Shown here one piece after another: positions 9,877 to 20,400 of a stretch of 64,000 bases of DNA. The notes beneath the pieces are model-generated. The model ran no database searches. It was not told the origin of the DNA and saw nothing but the letters and a program-made list of their open reading frames with translations. A program made the position numbers and the translations under genes. This stretch comes from Hermatobates lingyangjiaoensis (lineage: Eukaryota > Arthropoda > Insecta > Hemiptera > Hermatobatidae), in the NCBI GenBank assembly GCA_026182355.1, contig JAPFBL010000008.1, forward strand, positions 372,001-436,000, in the 5' to 3' direction. The first letter of the stretch is position 1; every line of letters begins with the position of its first letter.

Positions 9877-10574
9877 TGTATTACAGGGCATACATGAGCA
9901 GCCAGTACAAGCAAGATGAACAAGCGCTGCGAAATATCGTCTCTAAGCACGTTTCAACGACGACGGAGGAGGATAAGCTTAAATTAACAATATTCTATAA
10001 GAACAATAAGACCAGTAATGTTGTTCTTAAGAACAGCCCCCAGTGTGTCACCCCAGAGCTCCAGAAAAGTCATCTCGTGTATGAATATGTTTGTAATTCA
10101 GGGAACTGTGCAGCCCTGCCTTCTACATACATCGGCATGACAAACACGAAGCTCTCGAGGCGTCTTACCCTACATCTGTCTGCTGGTGGACCAAAACAGC
10201 ATGAACAAGAAGTCCATGGTACTCGTCTCACTAGGGAGAAGTTAGTCGAAGGAACCAAAGTCCTTCAACTGCAAAGTGACCCTAACCGCCTGAAAATCCT
10301 GGAAGCGCTCTACATTAGGTCTAAGAAGCCTTCCCTTAACTGCCAGATGGTAGACATGTTCGTCATTCCCAGCATGAGGAGTATGGTAGTAAGCGGTGAA
10401 GTGCAGCGGGATACCGGACTGAGTGTAGCGCCACATAGTGCTGCTGATAATAGTGGCTCGGTTGACCTGGTGACTCGGACTGGTGGACCAGAGAGTGGTG
10501 TGAGGGCGGGCGCTCGGCCTGCGGTCGGTATTCCCGAGGCTGCTCGGCGCGAGTCGGACTCTGGCATCAGGTGA
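9877..10574 (+). pseudogene. PLE-1 GIY-YIG endonuclease, right arm
   Basis: The peptide is identical to the left-arm copy from YYRAYM to SDSGIR, including YIGMT and the LEALYI/Asn catalytic region. Upstream it is fused to antisense RT sequence, so this copy has no RT of its own and is a rearrangement product. Identical copies in opposite orientation imply a very recent event or gene conversion. Confidence 0.85.
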
Positions 10575-10687
10575 TCTGCAGCTGTTCTCCAGTTGGGCTC
10601 CCCCACTCCCCTTACCCCCACTCCCCTTACCCCCACTACTTGCCTGCTTTCCCTTCCCTATGCCTTTTGCGTCCTGGATCTCCTAGG

Positions 10688-10728
10688 AACAACTTCGCCC
10701 GTCGATGACATCTGTGATGTCGAAAGCT
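10688..10728 (+). ncRNA. hammerhead-like motif in PLE-1 right arm
   Basis: Mirror of 7757-7797, with the same deviations. Confidence 0.4.
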
Positions 10729-11297
10729 TGCGCACTCAATACGTTTACTTTTCTTATATTTATTATTATTATTCTTTTCGTTATAACTAACTAACTATAA
10801 ACTTTTCTTTCTTTTTTCTAACTAACTATACCTTCCCTTTTAATTCTTACTCTCTTTCAACTCGTTATTTAATATATCTTTTCTAGTTTACTATTAATCT
10901 TAATTATTATTATTATTAATTATTATTAACATTATTATTATTATTATTATTATTAATTTTCTTAATCTATTTATTCTCTATTAGTCCAGTTATACCGTTG
11001 ACCTTTAACCTTCTCTTTATATTAACCTGTACTATCCTTTTAATCTATTTTTAGCAATGACTAAGCATGAGTCATCGATTTTAATCTATTTATAGCAATG
11101 ACTAAGCATGAGTCATCGAGTTTAACTTAACACGTCACTTGGCCTTTCTTGAATTTCTTGGACTTTCAACTCTTTTATTCTAACCGCTTGTTTCTTGTTC
11201 ATTATTGACCTTTAACCTTCTCTTTACATTAACCTGTACTATCATTTTAATCTATTTATAGCAATGACTAAGCATGAGTCATCGATTTTAATTTAAC

Positions 11298-11460
11298 ATG
11301 TCACTTGGCCAACTCCTTTTCCAGTTGAACCCTGTTAGCAGGAGGTTAGTTCGTAGGATCGAATCTCTCAGTCTTAAGATCGTGAATGCCGAGACTGCGG
11401 TTAATTTTAATGATACTTGTTTAAAAGAAGATCTGCTGCCTATTTATACCAATATATATA
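11298..11460 (+). pseudogene. PLE-1 ORF N-terminal fragment, right arm
   Basis: ATG at 11298; MSLGQLLFQL...LKIVNAE, then LLPIYTN, then (TA)n at about 11450-11463. It lies immediately after the arm's leader, so the arm resembles a tandem-PLE junction (end of one unit, start of the next) cut at the microsatellite. Confidence 0.75.
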
Positions 11461-11633
11461 TATACGGTTATAGAAAACACCGTAGTGCTCAAACAAGAAC
11501 AAGATCAGAGGAGGCTGCAAATAATTGAAGCAGTTCTGATTCTGGAAACAAACCAGAATTAAACCAACAGCATACAGGACACACGGCAACTTAAACTACT
11601 AGGAAGAACAACCTACACATCATAATTTGTTTT

Positions 11634-12700
11634 TTAATTTTTCACAATCATTTTTATAATTTTTGTTACCATACTGTAACCAAGCTTAACTGTAGTGTAA
11701 AAACGAGTCAGACAATTTCCTTTTGATAGCCAATGCACCTCTGTGTGAAAAATTAATCTGTTGAAATCTTCATCATTATCAACACAAAGCCGATTGAATA
11801 ATCTGTCATTTAAAGAGTTGTTTCGGCTTTTATTGCCTGCTCTGATGACATGTTGCAATGATTGAAATAGTCGTTCACTTAAATTTCTAGCAACTAAATG
11901 CTGTGGATGTATAACGCAATATACAGCAAGCACATCAGGAATTTGGTTTTTTAAGTAGGATATGAAGCCTTTTTGACACCCCGTCATGGCTGGAGCACCA
12001 TCTGTAGCAGCTGATATAATATTCTTCAACGGAATTCCTTTTTCATCACAAAACTTTTCCAGTGTTTTAAATACGGTTTCTCCTTCTGTCTGTCTCTAAA
12101 TTTCTAGCAAATAAAAGTTCTTGACATATTTTTTCATCTTTAATAAATCTCACGTAAGACAACAACAATGTTTCATTATTGGTAAAGTGGACTCATCCAA
12201 CTGAATTGAAAATTTACTAGTCTTCAGATGATTGCACAATGACTTTTCAATGTTTTCAGCAATTTCAACAATTCGTCTTTTCACAGAACTATTGCTTAAA
12301 GGAATTTTTCGAATTATATCTGCCGCCGGTTTATGGAGCACAGTAGTTATAAATTCTTTTATCGCCAGCAAAATTAACGTTTCTCCGATGGTGTGTGGTT
12401 TGCCTGTTTGAGCGATTAACAGAGAGAGACTGTATGAAGCTTGAAGTCCGTCATCGTCTTGCTTAGCAGCCATCGAAAAAAGTTTCGATACACTTGGCTG
12501 AGCATTATGCTTCTTTTCCAGATCTTGAAAATAGACTACATTTTTGTCCTTCTTATCCGGATGCATTTTATTCAAATGACTTGATGTCTTGAAGGCTTCA
12601 TCGCTTCGTTTGAAAATGTTTTTGAACAAAGAAGGCACAAAGGCAAAGATGGGTTTGTCGAATTTTCTAAGAATCCATATTTAATATATTCTACACTGTA
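11634..12700 (-). pseudogene. hAT transposase (ZBED5/SCAND3-like) remnant
   Basis: From the 5' end: a zinc-type segment LCLLCSKTFSNEA and HLNKMHP (in two frames, 12590-12690), KLFSMAAKQDD and GKPHTIGETL (12400-12500), IQLDEST (near 12190) which holds the first catalytic Asp, then SAATDGAPAMTG (near 12000) with the second, CVIHPQHLVA, and FHTEVHWLSKGN. This order matches the hAT clade represented by host proteins ZBED5 and SCAND3. It is broken by frameshifts near 12590 and 12150 and stops near 12090. The C-terminal dimerisation region is missing after 11634. I see no clear terminal repeats. Confidence 0.8.
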
Positions 12701-14430
12701 TTACCGTTTCTTCTTTTTTGCTTCCAACAGGGCTTTGTTTTCAAAAATATGTAAATAAATAGTTGAACTTAAATACTTGTTTAAATATAGTGCGCTAAAC
12801 CACAAATGAAAATATAAGAAAACTTACGAGCTTTTATATAGGATTTAAATACAGCAAGTAACGACATGAATAAAACAAACACGCACAAACTCGTTTATCT
12901 CTTTCGACGCTCAATCGTACTGAGCAAGTGTCGATGAACCAGCCGATTTCTACCGGATTGCACCAATAGCGTCATTTAAGATTAGCATTTAGTAGGCAAA
13001 GTAAACAAATTGTTCAGCATATACTGGTATCTATTGATAAAAATTAAAACTTAATATTTTTGTAAATGTTTTGTACTTTACTAAGATACGATAATTTTTG
13101 ATAGTGCTGTACATGTTTTTGTGCTAAAAACTTATGTTGAGTCTAGAGACCAAACAATAACAACACGTTTTTTTCAATAGAATGAGATTGCTTTTTATGC
13201 ATTTCTCGAAAGCCTAGATTTTGAGTAAATATATTTTGGTTTAATTGTGGATTGAACATAGGACTAACAATGATACAAATATATATCATTGTTATTTTAC
13301 ACTTCAATGTTGTATTAATTTTAGTAAATGTAGTACATATGTATTTGTAGGTGCTATTATTGTTTCTTCATATATGTATGTACATTGCTACAGAGCGTGT
13401 ATTTACAAATTTGCAAAGTAAAAATGAATTCATCTCATGAAAATGTTTGTTTCAATTCAGAATTACCAAAATACATTGCTATTTTATTGTACTAATTTAT
13501 TAGAACGAAACTATTTTTGTTGAATATCTTTCTCATTTATATAAGATAAGATTCTCATTATAGGATAATTAAAATTTTATATTTCGACTAGTAAATAATA
13601 CTACTAACAATAATAATTTATTTAGCTACGGAAAGTAAATTAATAATATCATTTCGTATTATAGATAAATATGGGCAATTTTTCATAGAATTTTAGTTCA
13701 TAATTTAAAACTGGTTCAAATAAAAACCGCTGCCTAAGCCAGCGTTTTTATTATTTGTAACATTTAATATTTATAATACATAGAAATAGTAAATTATGTT
13801 GACAATAAGTGAACTGGTTAGGCTTACTATACTATTTGACACTGGACGGTAATGAGTTAATTGTAAAAAAAATTTTCTAACACAACTTTTTGAACAATAA
13901 TTATATACGTATTTCCATTTTATATAAAAATGATGATTATTACATCAGTAATTTCTTCTAAAATGCTAGTAAAATATTGTAATATGCACTTATGTTAAAA
14001 ACAAGAAAGAAAGTAAAGAAAACTTCAATTATGTTAGTTTACTTATGTTAGTTTACTTTATTTATGTTAGTTTATCTGCATGGTAGTTTTTTCCCTAATG
14101 TTTAAAATAATTTCTGGTGCAATATAATTAAGGTAAAATTGCTCTAATTTTTTAACTATCATCGATCTTGTTCCTTTATCCGCAGAAACTTGTTACAACT
14201 TGATTGCGTACGGTGTGCGGGCTATCCTACGAAATCTATGTTAAGTATTTTAAGTTTTTAAAACATCATACAGGGTAGAAATATAAACAAATTATTCGTT
14301 GTTGTGTAGTAGGTGGGTTTTAATATTAGTGAAATTTAAAATACTATATAAAGTTAATGAAATTACAAATTATACATGGCCCTCCTAACCCACATCTATC
14401 GGAGCGTTATCGCCCACTTTGAGAAAGACT
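12701..14430. other. AT-rich spacer, no gene seen
   Basis: Long non-repetitive AT-rich sequence without recognised ORFs, element ends or microsatellites of note. Confidence 0.5.
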
Positions 14431-14435
14431 GCTCC

Positions 14436-14455
14436 AGTGAGTCTTCAGACTCACT
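14436..14455. repeat. short perfect hairpin
   Basis: AGTGAGTC, loop TTCA, GACTCACT. It lies in a small island of higher GC (14375-14470) of unknown origin. Confidence 0.5.
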
Positions 14456-14988
14456 ACTCGAGTGGCACCAGTCAAGATTCTGACATATATCAGATACATA
14501 ATGTGGGTTGTCAAACTACGTAAGGAATGCCAATAAAAAGGTTTAAAAATCTGTAAAAAATTCGAAGTGAACCCCTGGATTCCTGAACGTCTTTCTTGAA
14601 TACTAAATCGAGGATAGTTAGGTGACGTTTGCTGATACGCCTGTTTTCCCGATACTTTTTCTTTCGTAATCTTTTTCTACTAGCTCTTTGAACGAAAACG
14701 AGAAATATTTTACTTTATTTGAACTGCTTTTCAACACCTGACGACACTCTTAAAATATTAGTTTTAATATTTGAAATATGTTTTCTTAGTTTGAAATATG
14801 TTATTTTAGTTTGAAATATGTTTACTAAATGAATATTGGTGGTTTTTGTAGATATTTAAAAAAAAATAAATTATAAACTACTTAACGACAATGCAGTCAA
14901 ATATAGTAGTGATTGTTTATCTTTTATGTTTAGTTTCTTTTTTCGAATTAAGTTATTATTTATGTCGAACCGTTTTATATAATTGCTT

Positions 14989-14993
<5 letters not shown>

Positions 14994-15034
<41 letters not shown>
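14994..15034. repeat. (TA)n microsatellite
   Basis: Followed by 'ccatgataaacgaaacacgg', the outer sequence of a degenerate hammerhead-bearing fragment. Confidence 0.95.
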
Positions 15035-15037
<3 letters not shown>

Positions 15038-15114
15038 ATGATAAACGAAACACGGTCCGGCAGGACAGATAACACTTAAAATAAACAGTGACACATAGAC
15101 TGAAACATAACACA

Positions 15115-15170
15115 AGACTCACTTTTCAATATTTCGACAGTAATGGCGGTGGTCCTCAGGAGAAGAAGTG
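15115..15170 (-). ncRNA. degenerate hammerhead-like motif
   Basis: CTGAGGA and GTC-GAAA-ATAT are recognisable on the minus strand, but helix II is not clean. Confidence 0.3.
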
Positions 15171-15444
15171 AATTGACGGAGGGACGACAGTCAACTGAAC
15201 TGATAAAGACGCAATCGAATTATAGTAGTGAGTTTTTGTGATCTCTTTTATACGTGTTCTTTCTGTGAATATTGTTTATGTATACATACTCTTATATGTA
15301 AATCAAAGGTAGCATGTATTTGTATTGCATGTATATATATATACTTTTACTATGAAAAAATGATCCGAGATGGATAAATAAGCTCAATGTAGATAAAGAA
15401 ACAAAAATGAATAAAACAATATAAATAAAGAACATATTTACAGT

Positions 15445-15477
15445 CTCTAATTTTTGGATCGAACCGTCATCAGGAGA
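15445..15477 (-). ncRNA. hammerhead-type motif, family E, core mutated
   Basis: CTGATGA, AATT palindrome and CTCT/AGAG helix I are present. The G of GAAA is A, so it is probably inactive. Confidence 0.4.
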
Positions 15478-15695
15478 GATAAGAAAAGGAAACCAAGCAC
15501 ACGGTTGGTTTCCTTAAGCTTGGTTTACCTCACTCACATAAGTGTGCGTTTTTTATTATATTGATATATATATATATAACAATATTTCACATAAACACGT
15601 GAATAACAACCAATGGTCAAACCACAATATGAAATAGGGAAAAAAGACTAAGATCTTTTTTTAAGACCTGGCTTTCTCTGAGTCAGTTGGGTTTT

Positions 15696-15738
15696 GACTC
15701 TGACGAGGACCGCATGTTACGATTGAAAGATCTTAGTC
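15696..15738 (+). ncRNA. hammerhead-type ribozyme, family A
   Basis: GACT/AGTC helix I, CTGACGA, GAAA and AGATCT are intact. Helix II is altered. A fragmentary inverted partner lies just upstream (15645-15660). (TA)n follows at 15768-15780. Confidence 0.55.
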
Positions 15739-15780
15739 TTTTTTCCCATTTCATATTATGGTTTGATCATATATATATAT

Positions 15781-15930
15781 TTGTAAATTTGGGGAGCAAT
15801 CCTTCTTTTATACATGTTTTGTTGAACAACCTTTGTACTGTGACGTAAGTAAATTTCATTGTGCATCTTTCAAGTTTCTCACCTTTGTTTTAAATCTTTC
15901 TGGTACTAAATATACTAGTCTCCAAATGCT
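15781..15930 (-). pseudogene. PLE-2 type ORF N-terminal fragment
   Basis: The minus strand reads a degenerate YLVPERFKTKVRNL...CIKEGLLPKFTN that runs into (TA)n. It matches the PLE-2 start region at 18660-18840. A hammerhead-like motif sits directly upstream, giving the recurring order hammerhead, N-terminus, (TA)n. Confidence 0.6.
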
Positions 15931-15941
15931 TTATTATTTAT

Positions 15942-15980
15942 AACTGACATCTTTCGGTCTCCTTGACCATCTTCAGAGTT
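15942..15980 (-). ncRNA. hammerhead-type ribozyme, family C variant
   Basis: CTGAAGA, helix II GGTC/GACC, GAAA and helix I AACT/AGTT (4 bp) are intact. Stem III (AGATGT) is no longer self-complementary. C sits at the cleavage position. Confidence 0.5.
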
Positions 15981-15985
15981 TATCA

Positions 15986-15987
<2 letters not shown>

Positions 15988-16029
<42 letters not shown>
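15988..16029. repeat. (TA)n microsatellite
   Basis: Separates the family C motif from an inverted PLE fragment. Confidence 0.95.
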
Positions 16030-16030
<1 letters not shown>

Positions 16031-16147
16031 TTTGGTAGCAGTCCTTCGGATATACATGCTTTGTTGAACACAACAGAGTAGTTCTTGTCTATAAGTTTTC
16101 GCGAAGAAACTTATAGACAAGAACTACTCTGTCGTGTTCAACAAAGC
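16030..16147. repeat. palindromic PLE N-terminal fragment
   Basis: The arms run from GCTTTGTTGAACAC to TATAAG and back, about 40 bp each with one mismatch. On the minus strand the left arm encodes FNKACISEGLLPKY then (TA)n. The right arm is the inverted FN-K-A segment ending in (TA)n. Both PLE breakpoints described elsewhere are therefore represented in one hairpin. Confidence 0.6.
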
Positions 16148-16319
16148 ATATATATATATATATAAACTCATTCCTACTAACTACCACTATATACACTATA
16201 CATTTCTTAAATTAACACTATAATCTTCCATAACATCCAGAAATAATTCTATCACCAAAATAAACATTCTGTTTGCAGCAGTTTTAGCCACCTGTCATAA
16301 TCAGGTGTACCACTTAACT

Positions 16320-16929
16320 TCATAAAATGTCTCTAGGTTCCATCTGTTGGGTCTTCAATCTTGGTTCGTGTTCCTGCGTTGTTCTACAATATAGTTTTAA
16401 CGTCCTGTTAAATCCTGTGGTTTGGTTGTTCATATTTGGTTTCAGTTCTATTATCTTAAGGGTTTCAGCAATTTGTAGATCATTTTCATGGTATAAAACT
16501 TCAGTGTTTTTTACCAGCATTTCTCTAGTTAATTTGGTTCTATGTTCTTTCACAGTGTGTTCTTTTGGGGCTCCTGCAGACAGATGCATTTGTAAGTCTT
16601 CTTGAAATGGTTGTTGTTGTTGAACCAATGTACTCGTGTTTTGATTTTAGGATCTCACAGTTTCCTATTAAGCAATTATATTGGTAAATTACATTGGTTC
16701 TCTGAAGTTGTGGTTTTAAATGCAGGTTGTTCTTTATTATCATATTGGATGTACTGATACTCTTGTAATATATGTTGATTTTGAGCTGGTCTTCTGCCTT
16801 GATGCATTCTGTGTTGTCCTTGATTATGTTCTTCAATATTCTTTCATCTATTTTGTAAGCCTTTGAATATTGGTTTTTGTAATAGATGTTATGAATTTCC
16901 CATTGCTTTTGAATTTTCTTGTTGCCCAT
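16320..16929 (-). pseudogene. PLE-2 GIY-YIG endonuclease, broken
   Basis: First frame (from 16929): IYYKNQYSKAY, VIYQYNCLIGNC, YIGSTTTTISRRLT. After a shift near 16600 it continues MHLSAGAPKEH, RTKLTREML, IAETLKIIELKPNMN. These correspond one-to-one with the PLE-1 endonuclease blocks (VYEYVC, YIGMT, HLSAGGP, LTREKL, ILEALYI), but PLE-1 and PLE-2 are clearly different families. The frameshift between the YIG block and the His block makes it non-functional. Confidence 0.8.
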
Positions 16930-17020
16930 TGTTCACTCGAATGATGTACAACTGTAGAATGTCATCGAATTTGCTGTTGCTACTCGTATAGCCATTGTTA
17001 ATCAATACCTGTTCTGTATT

Positions 17021-17900
17021 TCATATGGTTTGATGAAACGTCTCCCAATTTGATGACATTTTATAGGCTTTATGAATGAGCGTTTTGATAGTGCCTTCTT
17101 TATACCTGTCCGGACATTCACTATCTGCATTTAAATGTATTCCACTGTAAGTGGGTTTGATATAAACTGAAGTCTGTAATTCATTGTTGCATTCTTTTAT
17201 AGTAACATCTAGAAAATGTATAATTTTGTTGTTACTGATTTCTTTTGTAAATTTTAGTACTGAGTTAGTTTCAAACAACCTTTTAAGTTCGTCAATTTCA
17301 AGAACATTATCTACTATAACAAAGCAATCATCCACATATCTGCAACAAAGGCGAGGCTTTTTCACTGAATTATTCATCATGACACTATTTTCGAGATGGC
17401 ACATGTAGAAATTTGCAAAAGTTACTCCTAGTGGTGATCCCATAGCCACTCCATCTATTTGGTAGAACAGAGTTCCGTCAATGTGAATAAATGGACTTTT
17501 CATGGTACACAATCTCAGTAACTTTTCCATAATTGATCTTTTGAAGGGAGGAGGTGGCAGAGAGGGGTGCTTGTATGCAGAATCACAGATTATTTTAATT
17601 GTATCTTCTATAGGAACGTTTGTGAATAACGATTCTACGTCGAGAGATGCCAATATTCCTTTAGGTTTAGTAGCCCTTATTATATCTAAAAATTGATCTG
17701 TAGATCTAAACATATACTTCGCTAGAAGGTATTCCGAGATGATTTTGTTTATGCATTTGGCTGTACTATAAGTGGGCGTAGTTACCTGTGAAATAATAGG
17801 GCGTAAGGGATAGTTTTTCCTTATGAGTTTTCACATTTCCATATATGTAGCCTGGGCTATATTCACCTATGACAGATTTTAAAACTTGATTATCCTTATT
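17021..17900 (-). pseudogene. PLE-2 reverse transcriptase
   Basis: An open frame from 17713 contains ILASLDVESLFTNVPIEDT, YQIDGVAMGSPLGV, CCRYVDDCFVI and SECPDRYKEGTI. The upstream segment (GYIYGNVKTHK, PLRPIISQ) is in other frames near 17780-17870, and a stop ends the frame at 17021. RT motifs are intact, so decay is by indels between domains. Confidence 0.85.
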
Positions 17901-17976
17901 ATTATTCTTATTAGCAGCTTTTATCAGTTTGTAGAGTTCTATTTTTAATTGATTTGTCGGATTTTTTGATATCTTC

Positions 17977-18840
17977 TTAAATAATATGATCTTCTAGTAT
18001 GTTGTCTAACTTAGTTTTGTATTCGATTCTATTCATAATGACAAACATATTGGCTTTATCTGCCCTTCTAATTATTATATCTTCGTTATTTCTTAGTCCT
18101 TTGGCGGCATCTCTAAGCTTTTTTGTAAGTAGTTGACTGTTGTTATAGTCTCTCCGTTTGGTGGCTTCTGATACTAGTTGATCTTCTAAGTTTGCCTTCA
18201 TTGTAATAACATTTTCATCTTGTAGTTTAAGTAAAGAATTGTATAACATTTCCAGTTCAGTTTTCTTCATAGTTTGATCAAATTTTGTTTTAACGTGACA
18301 CTTAATGCCTAATGGTAAGAACTCTATTCCATATTCCTTAAGGTTATGTTTGGATAAGTTTATGTAGGGTTTGTTTCTTTCAGGTAAACAGATATTGCCT
18401 CCATAATGATGTTTTAATTTACTGCATGTTTTACTAGTTATTTTATCATATTCATGTTCTTTCATTTCTTTAATTCTGTTGTATATTTCATCTTTTAAAG
18501 TAAGGTCATCAGTCCAATCTTCTAATTCACTTTCAATCTTTCTGATTTCTGGTTTGCATTCAGATATTAATTTGTCTTTCTTAGCTGTCTCATATTCCAG
18601 AATATTTCTTCTATATTTCAAAGTGAACTTCTCATCACGTGTTGCTGGATCGTAAGTTCTAATATTTGTAAATTTGGGGAGCAATCCTTCTTTTATATAT
18701 ATATAAACATTATTAAATTTCTTCCCAACTTCTCTATGTATTATTTTTCGATACAGTTTTTCAAGATTTCGTATCTCACATTTCCATTTACTTGGTACTA
18801 AGTACAACAGTTCACCAAAAGATTTGTTCGTACAATCCAT
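17977..18840 (-). pseudogene. PLE-2 ORF N-terminal region
   Basis: ATG at 18840; 287 residues including SFGELLYLVP, FNNV then a (TA)-encoded insert, EGLLPKFTN, CSKLKHHYGGN and AAKGLRNNEDIIIRRADKANMF. The last block is the PLE RT N-terminal motif also seen in PLE-1. The frame is lost at 17977 before the RT core. This is the only long N-terminal region in the window and shows what the other fragments lack. Confidence 0.8.
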
Positions 18841-19018
18841 TTAATGATAAAAAAATTACAAATAAAAATACAGACCAACGTTTCGGTCATCATTGAACAT
18901 CCTCAGGGTTTGATAATAGATAAATCGATAAATCAAAGCTACTCACTATACAATTAAAAATAGAAAACATAAATAGAAGTTATACATAACATATTTCTAT
19001 GAGTTTAAAGTTAACAAT
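18705..19018 (-). repeat. PLE-2 5' end, left inverted arm
   Basis: Reverse complement of 19335-19648 with few differences (mirror sum 38353). It contains the family C hammerhead, leader and ORF start. Confidence 0.75.
18874..18909 (-). ncRNA. hammerhead-type ribozyme, family C
   Basis: CTGAGGA, GAAA, palindromic ACGT followed by T, and helix I ACC/GGT. Helix II is GTTC/GACC with one mismatch. It lies 34 bases upstream of the PLE-2 ATG. Confidence 0.6.
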
Positions 19019-19334
19019 AATGAATTTAAAGTTACCATACTCAGAATACCCATAATGTTACACTCACTCGAGAAATGTTAGTTAATAACACCAAAAATAA
19101 AAACAGGCTAATGATATTAGAAGCCCTGAACATTTTGGAATGAAGACCAAACAAGAATTATCAAACCGCAGGCTTTAACAATTTGTTAAAGCTATATACG
19201 GGACATACAAACCAGAGACAGCAGTTGGAGTTACAGAGTGAAGATATCCTAGGAACATCGGAATGAAATGGCAGCATTGATAGTGTAAAACCTAATGTAA
19301 CCTGTCATTTTGTTATGTTTACTAAATTGCATTA
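19019..19334. other. spacer between PLE-2 inverted 5' ends
   Basis: 316 bp not shared by the arms. No coding or repeat identity recognised. Confidence 0.4.
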
Positions 19335-19443
19335 TTGTATCGATTGTTAACTTTAAACTCATAGAAATATGTTATGTATAACTTTTATTTATGTTTTCTA
19401 TTTTTAATTGTATAGTGAGTAGCTTTGATTTATCTATTATCAA

Positions 19444-19479
19444 ACCCTGAGGATGGTCAATGATGACCGAAACGTTGGT
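19444..19479 (+). ncRNA. hammerhead-type ribozyme, family C
   Basis: CTGAGGA, GGTC/GACC helix II, GAAA, loopless ACGT, T at the cleavage site and helix I ACC/GGT. This is the cleanest family C copy. Confidence 0.65.
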
Positions 19480-19512
19480 CTGTATTTTTATTTGTAATTT
19501 TTTCATCATTAA

Positions 19513-19690
19513 ATGGATTATACGAACAAATCTTTTGGTGAACTGTTGTACTTAGTACCAAGTAAATGGAAATGTGAGATACGAAATCTTGAAAAACTGT
19601 ATCGAAAAATAATACATAGAGAAGTTGGGAAGAAATTTAATAATGTTTGTATAAACGAAGGTCTGCTACCTAGTTACACTAATATATATA
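19513..19690 (+). pseudogene. PLE-2 ORF N-terminal fragment
   Basis: Near-identical to the start of the minus-strand PLE-2 ORF, but without the TA-encoded insert after FNNV. Cut at LLPSYTN by (TA)n. Head-to-head with PLE-2. Confidence 0.75.
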
Positions 19691-19694
19691 TATA

Positions 19695-20160
19695 CGTTTC
19701 ACAGTAAATTTTAGACATAGAACAAAGGGACGAACACACTTAATTACTCTCCTAATGTGACGGTTCAACCGAAAATTATAGACTGTTCATCCCTTTACTC
19801 TGTATCTATACTTAACTGAGAAAGGTTTGTTGTCCTTTGTGGATCGTTTTCCTTTTGGTAATATATACATGAATGTTGTGAAAACAATCAGAAATGGATA
19901 CGATTAGTTTAAAGTTTAAACTAATTTGTTTTTCTTTTTATTTAAAAAACACAAATAAAAGGAAAAAACTCTTTAAATAACGTCTCTGGCGTCACTATTT
20001 TCGGTTACACCTTTTATCCTCAGACTTTATTTTTTGTTATTTACAAAAAGTACTCCAATTTTAAATTCAAAACAGATTAACTAATTTAACTTTTCTATTC
20101 CTAATGTTTTGAAAATGCTATAAACTACATTTATTTTATCGTATGTATATTTTAAGTTAA
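19695..20160. other. spacer with decayed family E hammerhead
   Basis: A CTAATGTGA-GGTT-AACC-GAAAATTA remnant lies at 19751-19785. The rest is AT-rich and unassigned. Confidence 0.4.
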
Positions 20161-20169
20161 TTAACAGTA

Positions 20170-20400
20170 TCAATTGTAGTCTAGTGGCAGGTTGGTTGCA
20201 TTGAGTACTGAAGATTGCAGGTTTGAATCTTAGAGTTGATCTCAGATTTTTCATGTGAGAATTCTTGTGCTCTCCATCCCACGGAAAAAGTAGTATAACT
20301 CTCAAGTCTATACAACGTTGAATACCCGCGATGATCCCTACACCAATAAACTTTGTAAAACCAAACTTGATCACTGTACTTTAGCAGCTAATCCATAACT
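20170..20400 (+). repeat. tRNA-like SINE
   Basis: A-box-like TAGTCTAGTGG at 20179 and B-box-like GGTTTGAATCT at 20220 are spaced as in a tRNA head, followed by a body unlike the main SINE family. The family is otherwise unrecognised. Confidence 0.4.

Larger units (their letters stand above)
9871..11415 (+). repeat. PLE-1 inverted arm, right (1,545 bp)
   Basis: Exact-looking mirror of 7070-8614. The 1,256-bp spacer between the arms is the RT. Here the element order runs on the plus strand: endonuclease, 3' UTR, hammerhead-like motif, leader, N-terminal ORF. The PLE sequence continues beyond the arm to about 11460. Confidence 0.9.
19335..19690 (+). repeat. PLE-2 5' end, right inverted arm
   Basis: Contains the family C hammerhead at 19444-19479. 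Helix II is perfect here (GGTC/GACC) where the left arm has a mismatch. It then has the ATG at 19513 and about 55 codons (SFGELLYLVP...FNNV, EGLLPSYTN) ending in (TA)n at 19681-19694. Confidence 0.75.

Noticed and set aside
14436..14455. Histone mRNA 3' stem-loop
   Set aside because: Stem and loop sequence differ from the histone consensus and no histone ORF is nearby.
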